A stretch of DNA of 64,000 nt from JAVBSX01 sp051660685 (GTDB lineage: Bacteria; Planctomycetota; Planctomycetia; Pirellulales; Thermoguttaceae). Shown here in pieces: positions 17,410 through 27,734 of this stretch. Both the position numbers and the translations under genes were made by a program. A model generated the notes under the pieces. That model saw nothing but the letters and a program-made list of their open reading frames with translations. It did no database searches and was not told where the DNA came from. The stretch is taken from assembly GCA_051660685.1 (NCBI GenBank), contig JBOFQB010000028.1, positions 1-64,000 of the forward strand, in the 5' to 3' direction. Numbering within the stretch: position 1 is the stretch's first letter; each line of letters opens with the position of its first letter.

Positions 17410-20400
17410 ATGAAAAAATGGACGTTTTCCTCAGCCTTGATTGTTTTTTTCACGTTGCCCGTTTTGTTGTACGGAGTAACGGAATACCATATTGGTCGGG
17501 GACAACCTGGAGATTACGCGACACTGAATGCTTTACGTCTTGCGATTGCAGAGGGGACAATCAGCTTTGCAGACGGAGATATATTGACGCTTTACAAGGA
17601 TGACAATTCGTTGATAAATACGAATACAGGTCCATTTTACATTCCATCTGATGTCGGAATTACGATTCGGTCAAAAGATGATGCGTTTCGTATCATTCAG
17701 GGCGGGTCGGTCTGGTCAGCAGGGTATATTCGGCAGTTTTTTGTGCTTGAAGAAGCGACCTCAAGCATTACGCTTGATAGTGGGTTGGCAATGACGATTT
17801 TCAAAGCACAACCGGATATCTATGCGGGCAAAGGTGGAATTGGCATTGTCGGAACTGGTTCGGCGCAATTTCAGGACACGATGCTCATAAATGGTTATGC
17901 CGTTTCAGGTGGTGCGTTATACATTGATGGAGGAACAGCAACGGTGACAGATTCGTCGGTTACTGCCAACAATGCGACACAAGAAGGAGGTGCGATTGAT
18001 CTTGGAGGTGGAGGAACATTAAATTTGAAAGCGACATCTGGGCGGACGACATTTTTTGGAGACAATGTGATTCGGGATGTGGAAAATGAAAAGATTGCTC
18101 ATGTGAGCATCAATTTTTTTGGTGATGCAACGCTTAATGTTCAAACAGAATCAGGTGGTGTTGTGGACATTCAAAATGAAAAGATGACGGTTTCCAATGA
18201 TGAGGCCCATATTGGTATTATCAAGACGGGGGCAGGGATTTGGCGACAGGGGGGAACGAGTGAGTTTACCAATGCATTGGGAGCAACACATATTGATATT
18301 CGAGAGGGGACACTTGAATTGGTCAATAGCGTTATGGACATATACAACACACGGACGCACAATTATGATTGGGTGAACACATACGGATCGTTCGACATTT
18401 CAAAAGGTGATTTTACACTGGGTGGTTCTGCGACTCTTCTTTCAACGGCGCGAAATTATATTTCGGCAGATGAGATTATTTTTGACTCTGGTAGTACGTT
18501 GGCGTTTAATCTGACGGATGCGATTCGGGAAGATGCGGCCGATCCTCAAAGGGCGTTGACGCTGACAGGGACGGTGATTAAGCCGGGATCGGGGACGATT
18601 TCCGTTGATCTCTGGAATCAACTTCCCAATAATGGTGTCTATCAATTGTTAGATGTTGGAACGGACAATATCATTGCGAATACAGATTTCACTTATAAAT
18701 TGTTTGGCAATAAGATAAGTGATTTATTGATGAATGAACGAGCGTCTGAGGTGCATTACAGCATTTCTGCCGATCAACAGTATTTGAATGTTGAGATAGG
18801 GGCGGACTTGAATAATTATGAAATGACCTGGTTGGGAGGGACAGGGGGGCGTAACAATACTTGGAGTATGACGGCGGGGAACTGGACGGAGAACAGTTCA
18901 GGGAAGGATTATCAATACTTTTTCGGCGGAGATGCGGTCGTTTTTGACCGTAGTGCGGGCGGAACCGTACAAATTGCACATGAAGGCGTGCAGATCGGAT
19001 CCGTTGATGAAAATTTTGGGATTATGATAAAATCAGGCAGTTGGGATTTTACCGGAGGTGACATTCGTGGGGGTGGTATTAGTTTGGCGGGAGAATCAGC
19101 AAGCGATGCTGTGATTCGTTTTGATACTCGTAATATCTCACAGATACTTATTGTGTTAGAAGGAAAAGCAGGTACCCTTGATACAACATCCTCTCAAGAG
19201 TTAAGTCTTTCCAATTTCTATGCAATCGAAGGTGAGAGTAGTGCTTTTCCACATATTGTTCTCTTTAAGGACTCCGAGCTGGTTTTGAGTGGTCAGGGAA
19301 TGACTCTGATCAACAACAATGTTAATCAAGGTGGAGATGGTGGAGCGATTTGGATCAATGATGGTGCAACACTTGTACTGCGTTCAGGAATGAATCAATT
19401 TTCTGGCAATACCGCCGATTACCTTGGAGGTGTCATTTTTGGCAACAACGCGGCGAGTGTACAGATTGAGGATGGAGTGAATAATTTCAGTGTGAATCGG
19501 TCAGGTGGAGGAGGGGCAATTGCAGCACAAACCGTGAGTATTACACAAGGGCACAATTCTTTTCAAGGGAATCGTGCATTTGATTTATATGGGACAGATG
19601 CGGTGTTTGGAGGAGCAATACAGTCAGAGATGTTCCGTCTTTCCGGGGGGATCAATCTTTTTGACAGTAACTCGAGTATTGGAGATGGCGGGGCCGTTTA
19701 TGCGTCAGAGATCGTCATTAGTGCAGGAGATAATAAGTTTCAGAATAATCTGGCAACCTATATTGCATTTTCGGAAACGGTCATGGGGTTTGGTGGAGCT
19801 CTAGCGAGTGACACATTAACCATAACCGGTGAAGCTCGGAACGGATTTAGCGGGAATACAGGAACGGTAGGTGGGGCGGTTTTTGTTTATGATACGATTG
19901 CGATCAGCGGAGGAAACAACACGTTTGATCGTAATGTTGCCCAATCTGTAAATAATGTGGAAAACAGCGGGTATGGGGGTGCAATTGCGAGTTTGGGGGC
20001 GACGAGTATTTCGGCGGGGACAAATTCTTTTACGGAAAACAGTGCGTTAGTTGGGGGGGCGATTGCAGCAACGGGGACGTTGACGATGAGCGGGGGTGTG
20101 AATACTTTTACGGGTAATTATGCAGCCGAAACGGGAGGGGCAATCTCGACAACCGTTGTTAGCATTACGGGGGGATCGGCTGATTTTATTGGTAATGGGG
20201 CCGGAACATTGGGCGGGGCGATTTATGTGGCGAACAACCTGCAACTGATTGCAAATGGTGGAAACATTACGTTTCGTGATAATTTTCAAATGGTTGGGAG
20301 TACCTCCGAAAGTACAAACGCCATTTTCGCCGCAAATGCAAGCCTGATTATGATTGCTGCAAAAGAGGGGCAAAACGTCTCCTTTTTTGATCCGGTTGAA

Positions 20401-22092
20401 ACGGCGTCGAATCAAACGTCAACCCCCAAACTGTACTTGAATTTTAATCCGACAAATAACGCGGAACAGTATCAAGGGACAATTTTGTTCGACCAGTATC
20501 AATCTTTTGTCGTTGCCGATACAATTCTTGGCGAGGGAACGCTTCAGTTGACAGGAGGGGCCATTTATGGTGTTGGAACCGATAAAGGTTCTTTTGTTGC
20601 CGCATATGGATCAACATTGGGCTTTGAGATTGACGGAACGGATTCCTCACAGATTCAGGTCAGCGAATTTGAGGTTACAACAAATCCTTTTGCTCCCTCT
20701 TCAAAAGTCGTCAAACTGTCCGTTTCAGCAAGCGATCAAGGTGTCGTCGTTGGTGATGATTTTGGCGGTTTTGCTCTTATTCAGACGGAAACCGAAGGAG
20801 CGTTTAAGGATTTGAACAATTACACTCTTCTGGGGGCGCGAGGAGGAAAACTGAAACTGGATGGAACGAATTTTATGTTGGGACATCTTTCGGATGATGA
20901 GGCGAATAAGTCGCTTGCATTGGTCTTGTATGAGATGAATTATTTCTACAAGAATCTGGGTCAAACGGCCAATCAGCAAAGTATGGGTTATGCGCTGGAT
21001 TGGATCAATTTTGACTATGACCCGGTTGAGAATCCGAATAGGCTGATTGAGCGTCTTCTCGATATGGCGGAATACAATCGCGGGGAAAATATGCGACTGA
21101 TGACCGGGGAAATGAAGCCGAACAGTTTTCGTCTCGCTTTGAGTGATCCCTGGACTTCGGCAATGGACCACGTTTCCTTTACGCGGGCTGCAGAAGGGCA
21201 GAAAATGTTACAATCGTCCGAAAATCAGTACATGGGACAGTCGCAACGTTGCGGAGACGATTTTTGGGCGAGCGGGATTTTTGCTAACGAAAACTTTTTT
21301 GGCGACGGAAATTCGGACGGTTTCTCGCTCTATCGTAATGGAGTCGCATTTGGCCGGGATACGAAATGGTCCGCCCGAACACGTCGGGGCTTTTCCTTCG
21401 CGTACACCGATTCTTCCGCCAATCAATTCGGAAGTGGAGTCCAAGCGAATGATTTTCAACTCGGCTTTTACGAACTGCGGAAACTGCGACGTGTTTGGGA
21501 AGGTCGCGGTTATCTGGGAATGGGTTTGCAAGGTTATCAAGCACGACGAAGTGTTATGGGAACGGACGGATTTGGCGAACCAACCGGTCTGGAAACGATT
21601 AAAGGGAGTTACAGTGGTCTTTCACTCGCCGCAAAATATGAACTGGCCCGTCTGATTTACCTGTCCTCCTCCTGGACCCTTTTGCCGCTTATGAGCATGG
21701 ATTATCAAGGTGCTTGGCAAAGTGGTTTTACCGAAACCGGTTCAACAGCCGCATTGAGTTATGAAGCAGAAAACTTTGGGTTATTCCGACTCGGTGTTGG
21801 TATGGATGTCCGATTTTTTGGCGGATATAATCTCTCGACAACCGTTCGTCTCCGTTATTTCGAACATTTGGGCGGAGATACGCCAACCTCTTCCAGCCGA
21901 TTTGCGGTTGCAGGAGATGCGTTTCAGGTCAATGGAACGGCGATTGGACGTTCGTATGGACAATATGGTTTGGGGATGAAATATGATTTGTGTGAGAACA
22001 ACCGTTGGTATCTCTTCGGCAACTATGACTTACAGACCTCACATCGTTCGACCTTGCATTACGGGACCGTTGGTGTCGGGGCGAAATGGTAG
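17410..22092 (+). CDS. Giant Pmp-like autotransporter (type V secretion)
   Basis: 1560 residues from ATG 17410, which begins a signal peptide (MKKWTFSSALIVFFTLPVLLYG); the eight preceding in-frame codons do not fit. Residues about 140-1000 are a beta-helix passenger with many GGA(I/L/V) and FxxN repeats (GGGGAIAAQ, FGGAIQSE, GDGGAVYAS, VGGAVFVYD, FTENSALVGGAIA, FTGNYAAETGGAIS), the pattern of chlamydial polymorphic outer-membrane proteins. The last 270 residues are an autotransporter beta-barrel ending in an aromatic residue (VGVGAKW). The passenger would face the outside and may adhere to host or particles. Codons look like the neighbours. Confidence 0.9.
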   Translation: MKKWTFSSALIVFFTLPVLLYGVTEYHIGRGQPGDYATLNALRLAIAEGTISFADGDILTLYKDDNSLINTNTGPFYIPSDVGITIRSKDDAFRIIQGGSVWSAGYIRQFFVLEEATSSITLDSGLAMTIFKAQPDIYAGKGGIGIVGTGSAQFQDTMLINGYAVSGGALYIDGGTATVTDSSVTANNATQEGGAIDLGGGGTLNLKATSGRTTFFGDNVIRDVENEKIAHVSINFFGDATLNVQTESGGVVDIQNEKMTVSNDEAHIGIIKTGAGIWRQGGTSEFTNALGATHIDIREGTLELVNSVMDIYNTRTHNYDWVNTYGSFDISKGDFTLGGSATLLSTARNYISADEIIFDSGSTLAFNLTDAIREDAADPQRALTLTGTVIKPGSGTISVDLWNQLPNNGVYQLLDVGTDNIIANTDFTYKLFGNKISDLLMNERASEVHYSISADQQYLNVEIGADLNNYEMTWLGGTGGRNNTWSMTAGNWTENSSGKDYQYFFGGDAVVFDRSAGGTVQIAHEGVQIGSVDENFGIMIKSGSWDFTGGDIRGGGISLAGESASDAVIRFDTRNISQILIVLEGKAGTLDTTSSQELSLSNFYAIEGESSAFPHIVLFKDSELVLSGQGMTLINNNVNQGGDGGAIWINDGATLVLRSGMNQFSGNTADYLGGVIFGNNAASVQIEDGVNNFSVNRSGGGGAIAAQTVSITQGHNSFQGNRAFDLYGTDAVFGGAIQSEMFRLSGGINLFDSNSSIGDGGAVYASEIVISAGDNKFQNNLATYIAFSETVMGFGGALASDTLTITGEARNGFSGNTGTVGGAVFVYDTIAISGGNNTFDRNVAQSVNNVENSGYGGAIASLGATSISAGTNSFTENSALVGGAIAATGTLTMSGGVNTFTGNYAAETGGAISTTVVSITGGSADFIGNGAGTLGGAIYVANNLQLIANGGNITFRDNFQMVGSTSESTNAIFAANASLIMIAAKEGQNVSFFDPVETASNQTSTPKLYLNFNPTNNAEQYQGTILFDQYQSFVVADTILGEGTLQLTGGAIYGVGTDKGSFVAAYGSTLGFEIDGTDSSQIQVSEFEVTTNPFAPSSKVVKLSVSASDQGVVVGDDFGGFALIQTETEGAFKDLNNYTLLGARGGKLKLDGTNFMLGHLSDDEANKSLALVLYEMNYFYKNLGQTANQQSMGYALDWINFDYDPVENPNRLIERLLDMAEYNRGENMRLMTGEMKPNSFRLALSDPWTSAMDHVSFTRAAEGQKMLQSSENQYMGQSQRCGDDFWASGIFANENFFGDGNSDGFSLYRNGVAFGRDTKWSARTRRGFSFAYTDSSANQFGSGVQANDFQLGFYELRKLRRVWEGRGYLGMGLQGYQARRSVMGTDGFGEPTGLETIKGSYSGLSLAAKYELARLIYLSSSWTLLPLMSMDYQGAWQSGFTETGSTAALSYEAENFGLFRLGVGMDVRFFGGYNLSTTVRLRYFEHLGGDTPTSSSRFAVAGDAFQVNGTAIGRSYGQYGLGMKYDLCENNRWYLFGNYDLQTSHRSTLHYGTVGVGAKW

Positions 22093-22140
22093 GAGTAGGG
22101 GATAGGGTGTAGGGAATGGGGGATCGGGATTAGGGAATTC
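22091..22140 (+). repeat. G-run tract after the autotransporter gene
   Basis: Runs such as GGAGTAGGGGATAGGGTG and GGGGGATCGGGATTAGGG follow the stop codon directly. Similar G-run tracts are at 23812-23852, 37491-37541, 49108-49138 and 57515-57546. They could fold as G-quadruplexes. Confidence 0.55.
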
Positions 22141-22142
22141 AA

Positions 22143-22212
22143 GTTTAGCTGCGCTCCAACGTCGCGCGTAATAAGATTCAAAACGCGCGATACGTTGTAT
22201 CGCGGCTAAACG
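22143..22212. repeat. Intergenic hairpin repeat, three-base-loop family, copy D
   Basis: TTTAGCTGCGC, a degenerate left hairpin, the spacer GCGCGTAATAAGATTCAAAA, then a perfect hairpin GCGATAC-GTT-GTATCGC (22187-22203) followed by GGCTAAACG. Twelve bases later the prenyltransferase-fold gene starts. Confidence 0.7.
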
Positions 22213-22223
22213 GGAACATAACA

Positions 22224-23810
22224 ATGACCGGGCAGAAACAATCAGCTAAAAATCTTTCGGGTCTCGGTCTGAGTGTCCTGCTGCACTTGGGAATTCTGCT
22301 CGTCCTCGCTTTCATCTATCTGCCCCAACCGTTTCTGGAATTGACGCAACAATTGATTGCACAACCGGGTTTGGACGATTCTCTTGCCGAATTGGACAGG
22401 TTGGATGACCCGGGCGATTCGGTTCAAATTCAACCGGAATCGGCGGAATCGCTCGAATCGGCTCCAACGGTCGAGAATGACGATTTTCTGACCGATTCTC
22501 AGGAGCAACCCGAACAATCCGATTCGGCAGAATCTCTGTCCGCCGAATCCGTTGTCGAATTGCCTGTTGAAAGGGACATCGAAAAAGACATCGAAAAGAA
22601 AACCGGAAAAAACCTCGAATACGGTTCGGCTGCACGACGGAGAGATGCAGCCCGGGTTGAATCGTTTCTCTCCCCAAGTCAGACACAGAATCACCCCTTT
22701 GCTGGTCGGGGGGATGATTTGAAACGGGTCCTGATTGCTCAAGGAGGAGGATGTGAAGGGAGTGAACAGGCAGTCGCGCTTGGTCTTTATTGGCTCGCCC
22801 AACATCAGAATTCTGACGGAAGTTGGTCGTACAATTTTGCCGACACCCCACAATGTCGCAAAAAGTGTTCACAAGTCGGCTTGAATCCGTCGCTCAATTC
22901 GTCAACAGCATTTGGACTGCTCCCTTTTCTGGGTGCAGGAATCACGCCGAAACAGGGCAAGAAGGAATACCGGAATGTCGTTGAAAAAGGGCTGAAATTT
23001 CTGGTCAAAAATGGTCGTCAGACCCCTCAAGGAATCAGTTACATGGACGTCGGGGATTTGGGAAGATACGGCGGAATGTATCATCAGGGTATAACAGCCC
23101 TTGTTCTTTGTGAAGCAGCTGCAATGACGAATGATTCTTCGGTCAAAAAAGCAGCTCAAGGGGCGATTGATTTTATCAGTTGGGCGCAAACCTTTGACGG
23201 AGGTTGGCGATATATCCCTCAAGACCCCGGGGGAGGAGACACTTCGGTTTTAGGTTGGCAGATTCTCGCGCTGCAAAGTGCGAAAGTCGGCAATCTCCGA
23301 CTTTCTGATGATGTGCTGCAACGGACCCGAAATTTTCTGGACCGTTCGGTTGCATTGGACGGAGGTTCCCAATACTCCTACATGTCGCCCCTTTCCCCGC
23401 ATAGTCCTATGACGACGGATCACAGGGCAACAACGGCGATTGGGTTGTTAACCCAAATGTACATGGGCTGGACCGCCGAAAACCCGGCTTTGGTTCGCGG
23501 AATTGCGTTTTTGTCCGAAAAGGGACCGGATCAGGGGAATCTGTATTACAATTATTATGCGACGCAGGTGATGCACCATTATGGTGGAATGGATTGGTAC
23601 AAGTGGAATCGGGCGTTGCGAGATTCGTTAATTGAGCGACAGGTTTTGCGGGGACATGAGCGAGGGAGTTGGTATTTTGAGGGGCAATGGAATGCGGCGG
23701 GGGGACGCTTATACACCACGTCTTTGGTGTTACTGATTTTAGAGGTGTATTACCGTCATCTGCCGTTGTATCAGACGATACAGGAAGAGGTGGACTTTCC
23801 GCTTGACTGA
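22224..23810 (+). CDS. Anchored prenyltransferase/squalene-cyclase-fold protein, probably non-enzymatic
   Basis: 528 residues. N-terminal membrane helix (LSGLGLSVLLHLGILLVLAFIYL) as in TonB/TolA-like proteins, then an acidic Ser/Glu-rich linker to about residue 150. A C-terminal alpha-alpha barrel follows with repeats typical of the terpenoid cyclase/prenyltransferase superfamily: EQAVALGLYWLAQHQNSDGSWSY, AAQGAIDFISWAQTFDGGWRY and RDSLIERQVL...GSWYFEG. The DxDD motif of class II cyclases is not visible, so enzymatic activity is doubtful. Proteins of this make-up are frequent in planctomycetes, but their role is unknown. No clear ribosome site; the hairpin repeat ends just before the start. 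Confidence 0.8.
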   Translation: MTGQKQSAKNLSGLGLSVLLHLGILLVLAFIYLPQPFLELTQQLIAQPGLDDSLAELDRLDDPGDSVQIQPESAESLESAPTVENDDFLTDSQEQPEQSDSAESLSAESVVELPVERDIEKDIEKKTGKNLEYGSAARRRDAARVESFLSPSQTQNHPFAGRGDDLKRVLIAQGGGCEGSEQAVALGLYWLAQHQNSDGSWSYNFADTPQCRKKCSQVGLNPSLNSSTAFGLLPFLGAGITPKQGKKEYRNVVEKGLKFLVKNGRQTPQGISYMDVGDLGRYGGMYHQGITALVLCEAAAMTNDSSVKKAAQGAIDFISWAQTFDGGWRYIPQDPGGGDTSVLGWQILALQSAKVGNLRLSDDVLQRTRNFLDRSVALDGGSQYSYMSPLSPHSPMTTDHRATTAIGLLTQMYMGWTAENPALVRGIAFLSEKGPDQGNLYYNYYATQVMHHYGGMDWYKWNRALRDSLIERQVLRGHERGSWYFEGQWNAAGGRLYTTSLVLLILEVYYRHLPLYQTIQEEVDFPLD

Positions 23811-23867
23811 AGGAATAGGGAATAGAGGTTGGGGGATGTGGATGAGGGAAGGAGCTGTTTGAAAGGT

Positions 23868-25364
23868 TTAGTAGAATGCGTTGACCGCGAATTGCAAGAA
23901 TTCGCGGGAATACATGATCGAATTGACCGCTGCTTGCGCGAGGAGTTCTTCCCGGGTCAAACGGGATGATTCCAATGCAACGTCCGTGTTGGAAATTTCC
24001 GATTCCGCTTGTGAAACAACCGTCAATTGGTCCTCAAGATTCGTTTTGTTCAAACTAAAGGTTTGCTGCGCAACCCCTAATCCTCCTCGCTGAACCGCAA
24101 GATTCGTAATCGATTCGTTGACAATTTGAAGTGCGGTTTGGACATCTGCGTCGGTTTCAAAACTGAGAGTCCGCAAATCGGCCAATCTCCCGCTTGGTCC
24201 CCCCAATGTTTCCGAATTGACATTGGGTATTCCCAAATAATAGGTGTTCGCCGAATTGACACTCTTACCTAATTGAAACGCCGTTCCGCCCGCAATTTGC
24301 AAGTTCAACTTGTTCCCCGCAATCGCTTTCTCCAAATTCGCTTTAAGCGTCACATCGTTCGAGTAAATCGAGACATAGTTGTCGTTTGTGACGACATTCC
24401 CGGAAAAACCGGTTATTCCCCAATCAGCCCCTTCTGTCGCCAAAATCCCCTTGATCTGATCCCAAACCGCTGTTCCATAAGCGTCCGAAAATACCGGGGA
24501 ATAATTCGGCGTTCCTGTATTGTCCGACATCGTAAGAGTAACAGCCTGTTTCGCCCCTTTGATCGGCGATTCAATCAAAAGATTGTCGCTCGTGTCCAAA
24601 TACGCCTTGATTGCGACAGACGGGTTGTTCTCCAACGCCGTCTTGAGTTGGTCCAAAACGTCCGAAGTGCTGTAATTCTTCACAACCCCTGTCTCATTCG
24701 TCAGTTCAATCTGAACCGAGCGACCATTTCCGTCTGCAAAGACAAGAACCGTTGCATCATTGGCGGTCACATTGATTCCGCCGTTTTCTAATTGAATTCC
24801 GGCTTTTTGGGCAACCGTATTGACGGTAAAGGAAAAATTGAGCGGAGTTGAACCGTTGACAGTTGCCCTTGAAACTTGAATGTTCGAGATGTTATTTCGA
24901 TTCGCCCCTGTCGAAACAACAGTGTAACCGTATCCCCCCCCAATAATTCTTTTCCCGTTGTAAGTCGTTGACCGGGAAAGAGTGTCCAACGAATCGAGAA
25001 TCTGCTGAACCCCTTGCCGTTTCATTTCGGGCGTTGCACTTGCATCATTGATAAGGCCGATTAAACCTGTACTCTTGGGATCATCCGGTTTCCCGTTGAG
25101 GAGTTCGGCAACACTCGACATTGCACTGTCGGCGATACTGAGTAGGTTGATTGCGGAACCCGTATTGGAAATAGCGGATTGCATGACTTTCATCTCGGAC
25201 CTCAACCCGTCCCGAATAATAAGCCCAGTTGGGTCATCTTTTGCCGAATTGATTCGATATCCTGTTGCAAGACGCTCTAAAATGGTCGAAATCGTGTTTT
25301 GCGAACGTTGAAGTGCGAGCAAACCGCGTGATTCGGCAATGTTTGTGTTGATGTATAGTCCCAT
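23868..25364 (-). CDS. fliC: Flagellin
   Basis: 498 residues. Conserved N-terminal D0/D1 domain (NTNIAESRGLLALQRSQNTISTILERLATGYRINSAKDDPTGLII with the usual RINSAKDD motif) and C-terminal helix (AESEISNTDVALESSRLTREELLAQAAVNSIMYSREFLQFAVNAF). Between them, residues about 150-390 form a variable middle region of beta-rich domains, a normal arrangement for a surface-exposed filament protein. Ribosome site AGGA is 6 bases before ATG. No other flagellar gene lies in the window, so it stands alone here; a clear sigma-28 promoter was not found. Confidence 0.95.
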   Translation of the reverse strand: MGLYINTNIAESRGLLALQRSQNTISTILERLATGYRINSAKDDPTGLIIRDGLRSEMKVMQSAISNTGSAINLLSIADSAMSSVAELLNGKPDDPKSTGLIGLINDASATPEMKRQGVQQILDSLDTLSRSTTYNGKRIIGGGYGYTVVSTGANRNNISNIQVSRATVNGSTPLNFSFTVNTVAQKAGIQLENGGINVTANDATVLVFADGNGRSVQIELTNETGVVKNYSTSDVLDQLKTALENNPSVAIKAYLDTSDNLLIESPIKGAKQAVTLTMSDNTGTPNYSPVFSDAYGTAVWDQIKGILATEGADWGITGFSGNVVTNDNYVSIYSNDVTLKANLEKAIAGNKLNLQIAGGTAFQLGKSVNSANTYYLGIPNVNSETLGGPSGRLADLRTLSFETDADVQTALQIVNESITNLAVQRGGLGVAQQTFSLNKTNLEDQLTVVSQAESEISNTDVALESSRLTREELLAQAAVNSIMYSREFLQFAVNAFY

Positions 25365-25771
25365 TTTTCCTGTTTTGCTAAATTTATCAGTTGCACCAGT
25401 TTTTCCAATTTGACCGGTTTAATCGATATTTTAGACAATATGGGTGATTAGGGCAATTAGGGTTATTGTGAAAAAATAGAAAAAATGGAATATGTGGATA
25501 ATTATGCTAAAAGTAATTATTCCAAAGATTCAAATGGTAAGGGTTATGATGAAAAAGACAGATTTACGAAAGATACCAATTATACGAAAAATTGGCCTAG
25601 TCTAAAGAGCGGTCATTGATTAGAATGTGACCGGTGTTTCCCCTGTTTTATGTTCTTGGATGTCATTCCGTTGACGATCCTCGAAATTTGAAGATGTGGG
25701 ACATAGGACAGAGGTCAATAATCTCTTACAATTGCGTTGAGATTCGTCTTAACCTTTACTTGCTGAAATCC
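25365..25771. other. Divergent promoter region between flagellin and redoxin genes
   Basis: About 400 AT-rich bases with several short, G-poor runs (GGGTGATTAGGGCAATTAGGG near 25442-25462). On the flagellin strand a CTGATAA sequence occurs about 25 bases before the ribosome site and could be the -10 part of a sigma-28 promoter, but its -35 partner is poor. A frame open from 25634 leads into the redoxin gene without signal-like sequence. Confidence 0.35.
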
Positions 25772-27709
25772 ATGATTAGAAAAACGACACTTGTTTTGGG
25801 AGGAATTGGGTTCATTTGTTTAATTTCCTCATTAACGGTTTGGGGACAAACGCCGGAAAATGGGGCTGCTCCGACTCCTGAAAAAATCCTCAACATTAAA
25901 CCGGCACAACCGGATGTTGAGGTTGACACGCCGGGAACTCCTGAAGAAATTGAAAAGTGCAAGGTCATTCCTTCCAACAACAATGAAATTATTACGGTTC
26001 GAGATGCCAATGATCGCCTTTTACGACGGTTGTATTCGCAAGATCGTCGTTCCGTCAATCAATTCAGCTTTTTCAAAAACGGGATTGAAGTGTTTCGTCA
26101 GTTCAACGAATCAAAAGGTAAACCGAATGAGTTTCGTTGGTTGAACAATGCGGGGAGTCGTTGGGGTGTCGATCTCGACGGAGATTCTGTCATTGATCGT
26201 TGGAAAATGATCTCTCCCGAAGAAGTTGCATCTGAAGTCGTCCTTGCCCTTGCTCAAGGAGATGTTAAACGTTTTCAACGATTAGCACCAAGTTCGGAAG
26301 AACTTGCAACATTGGGCTTGACTTCTGAATTGGAAAGCCGTGTTAAAGCAAAATTGGAACAGATGCAAAGTGGATTTGCGGATGTTGCCAAAAAAATTGG
26401 ACTGTCACGAGATGCAAAAGGGGTTCAACTCAGTGCAGGTAAACCGGGCATTGTCATGTTGGACAGTTCGGGGAATCGACCGGTTGAACTTCTTGCTTAT
26501 GAAAATGCAATTGCTTTGGTCCGAGACGGAGAAGAGCCGAAACAGATCATTTTGGGAACTCTCGTGAAGATTGGTGATAATAATTGGCGGTTGATTGGTG
26601 TCCCGGAAATGGATGATACAAAGTCGCAACAGATTGTTTATAATTATACCTTTTTTCCCCCGAAAGAAATGGCGGAACTGATTGGAGCAGACGGAGAGAG
26701 GGGGAACGAAACGGCCCCGACAGAGGAAATGGCGGAATTTTTTAAGGTCATGCAAGAGAAACAACAAGCCTTACTGTCAGCTCCCGTTGAACAACGGCCC
26801 GGTTTGCATGAAGAAATTCTGCACTTGACATTACAGGTTGCAACGAGTGCAGCAAATCCTGAAGATCGTGATATGTGGATTCGACAAGCGGTTGATGATG
26901 TTCGGGGCGCAGTCCAAATGGACGAATATCCTGACGGTCCGAAAAAATTGGACGTGTTATTTAACAATGTCAAGAAATTGGACACTCCTGAAACGGCTGC
27001 TTATGTACGATTTTGGCAGATTATGTCGGAATACTATGCCCAACTGATTAAGGGGGAGGACTCGATTCGTCTTCACGCGGATTGGTCGGATAATCTGACA
27101 AAATTTATTGAGGAGTACGAGAAAACGGAAAGTGCGGGAGAAGGGATGATGAAATTGGCGGAATACAATGAAATGATTGCGCTTTCTAAGGAACCGCAGA
27201 ATGTTCAAATGCAAGAAGCCCAAAAATGGTACAAACGGGTTGCAAAGGATTTTTCGGAAAAAGCAGTTGGGAAAAAGGCTGAAGGAGCAATTCGCCGAAT
27301 CAACTCGGTTGGAGAAGTGGTTCCCTTCTCGGGTAAATCATTTTCGGGTCAACCAATCCAAGTTGGTCAATTCAAAGGTGCTTATGTCATTCTCTATTTC
27401 TGGGACAGTTGGTCGGACACGGAATTGAAGAATCTGAAGGTTCTTGCAGAACGATTAGGTAAGGACGCGATGATTATTGGGGTCAATTTGAACCGTAATC
27501 GAGAGGAAGCGGAACAGTATCTTACCCAAAATCCAGTTCCGTTTCCACAAATTTATGAACCGGGTGCTTTAGAGAGTCCTCCTGCTCTCTATTGGGGTGT
27601 ACAGACCGTTCCAATGTTTGTGTTGTATGATAAAGACGGCAAGGTTCTTAAACAGAATTTAAGTTCGTCCGCCGAATTGGTTAAAGTATTGAACGAATTA
27701 CGGAAATAG
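25772..27709 (+). CDS. Secreted redoxin-domain protein lacking the active-site cysteines
   Basis: 645 residues from ATG 25772, which opens a signal peptide (MIRKTTLVLGGIGFICLISSLTVWG). Residues about 60-480 are a long helical region of the type that precedes TlpA-like domains in planctomycetes. The C-terminal 140 residues are a thioredoxin-fold redoxin domain (VVPFSGKSFSGQPIQVGQFKGAYVILYFWDSW ... GVQTVPMFVLYDKDGKVL) with the cis-Pro at TVPM. The CxxC pair is replaced: where WCxPC is expected the protein reads WSDTE. It can therefore not do dithiol chemistry and may act as a binding or structural version. Compare 61125-62456, which keeps WCQPC. Confidence 0.85.
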   Translation: MIRKTTLVLGGIGFICLISSLTVWGQTPENGAAPTPEKILNIKPAQPDVEVDTPGTPEEIEKCKVIPSNNNEIITVRDANDRLLRRLYSQDRRSVNQFSFFKNGIEVFRQFNESKGKPNEFRWLNNAGSRWGVDLDGDSVIDRWKMISPEEVASEVVLALAQGDVKRFQRLAPSSEELATLGLTSELESRVKAKLEQMQSGFADVAKKIGLSRDAKGVQLSAGKPGIVMLDSSGNRPVELLAYENAIALVRDGEEPKQIILGTLVKIGDNNWRLIGVPEMDDTKSQQIVYNYTFFPPKEMAELIGADGERGNETAPTEEMAEFFKVMQEKQQALLSAPVEQRPGLHEEILHLTLQVATSAANPEDRDMWIRQAVDDVRGAVQMDEYPDGPKKLDVLFNNVKKLDTPETAAYVRFWQIMSEYYAQLIKGEDSIRLHADWSDNLTKFIEEYEKTESAGEGMMKLAEYNEMIALSKEPQNVQMQEAQKWYKRVAKDFSEKAVGKKAEGAIRRINSVGEVVPFSGKSFSGQPIQVGQFKGAYVILYFWDSWSDTELKNLKVLAERLGKDAMIIGVNLNRNREEAEQYLTQNPVPFPQIYEPGALESPPALYWGVQTVPMFVLYDKDGKVLKQNLSSSAELVKVLNELRK

Positions 27710-27734
27710 TCCCCAACCAAAGAAGAATAGGGTC

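Noticed and set aside
25365..25440. Sigma-28 promoter of the flagellin gene
   Set aside because: Only the CTGATAA half fits; spacing to a TAAA-type -35 is wrong.
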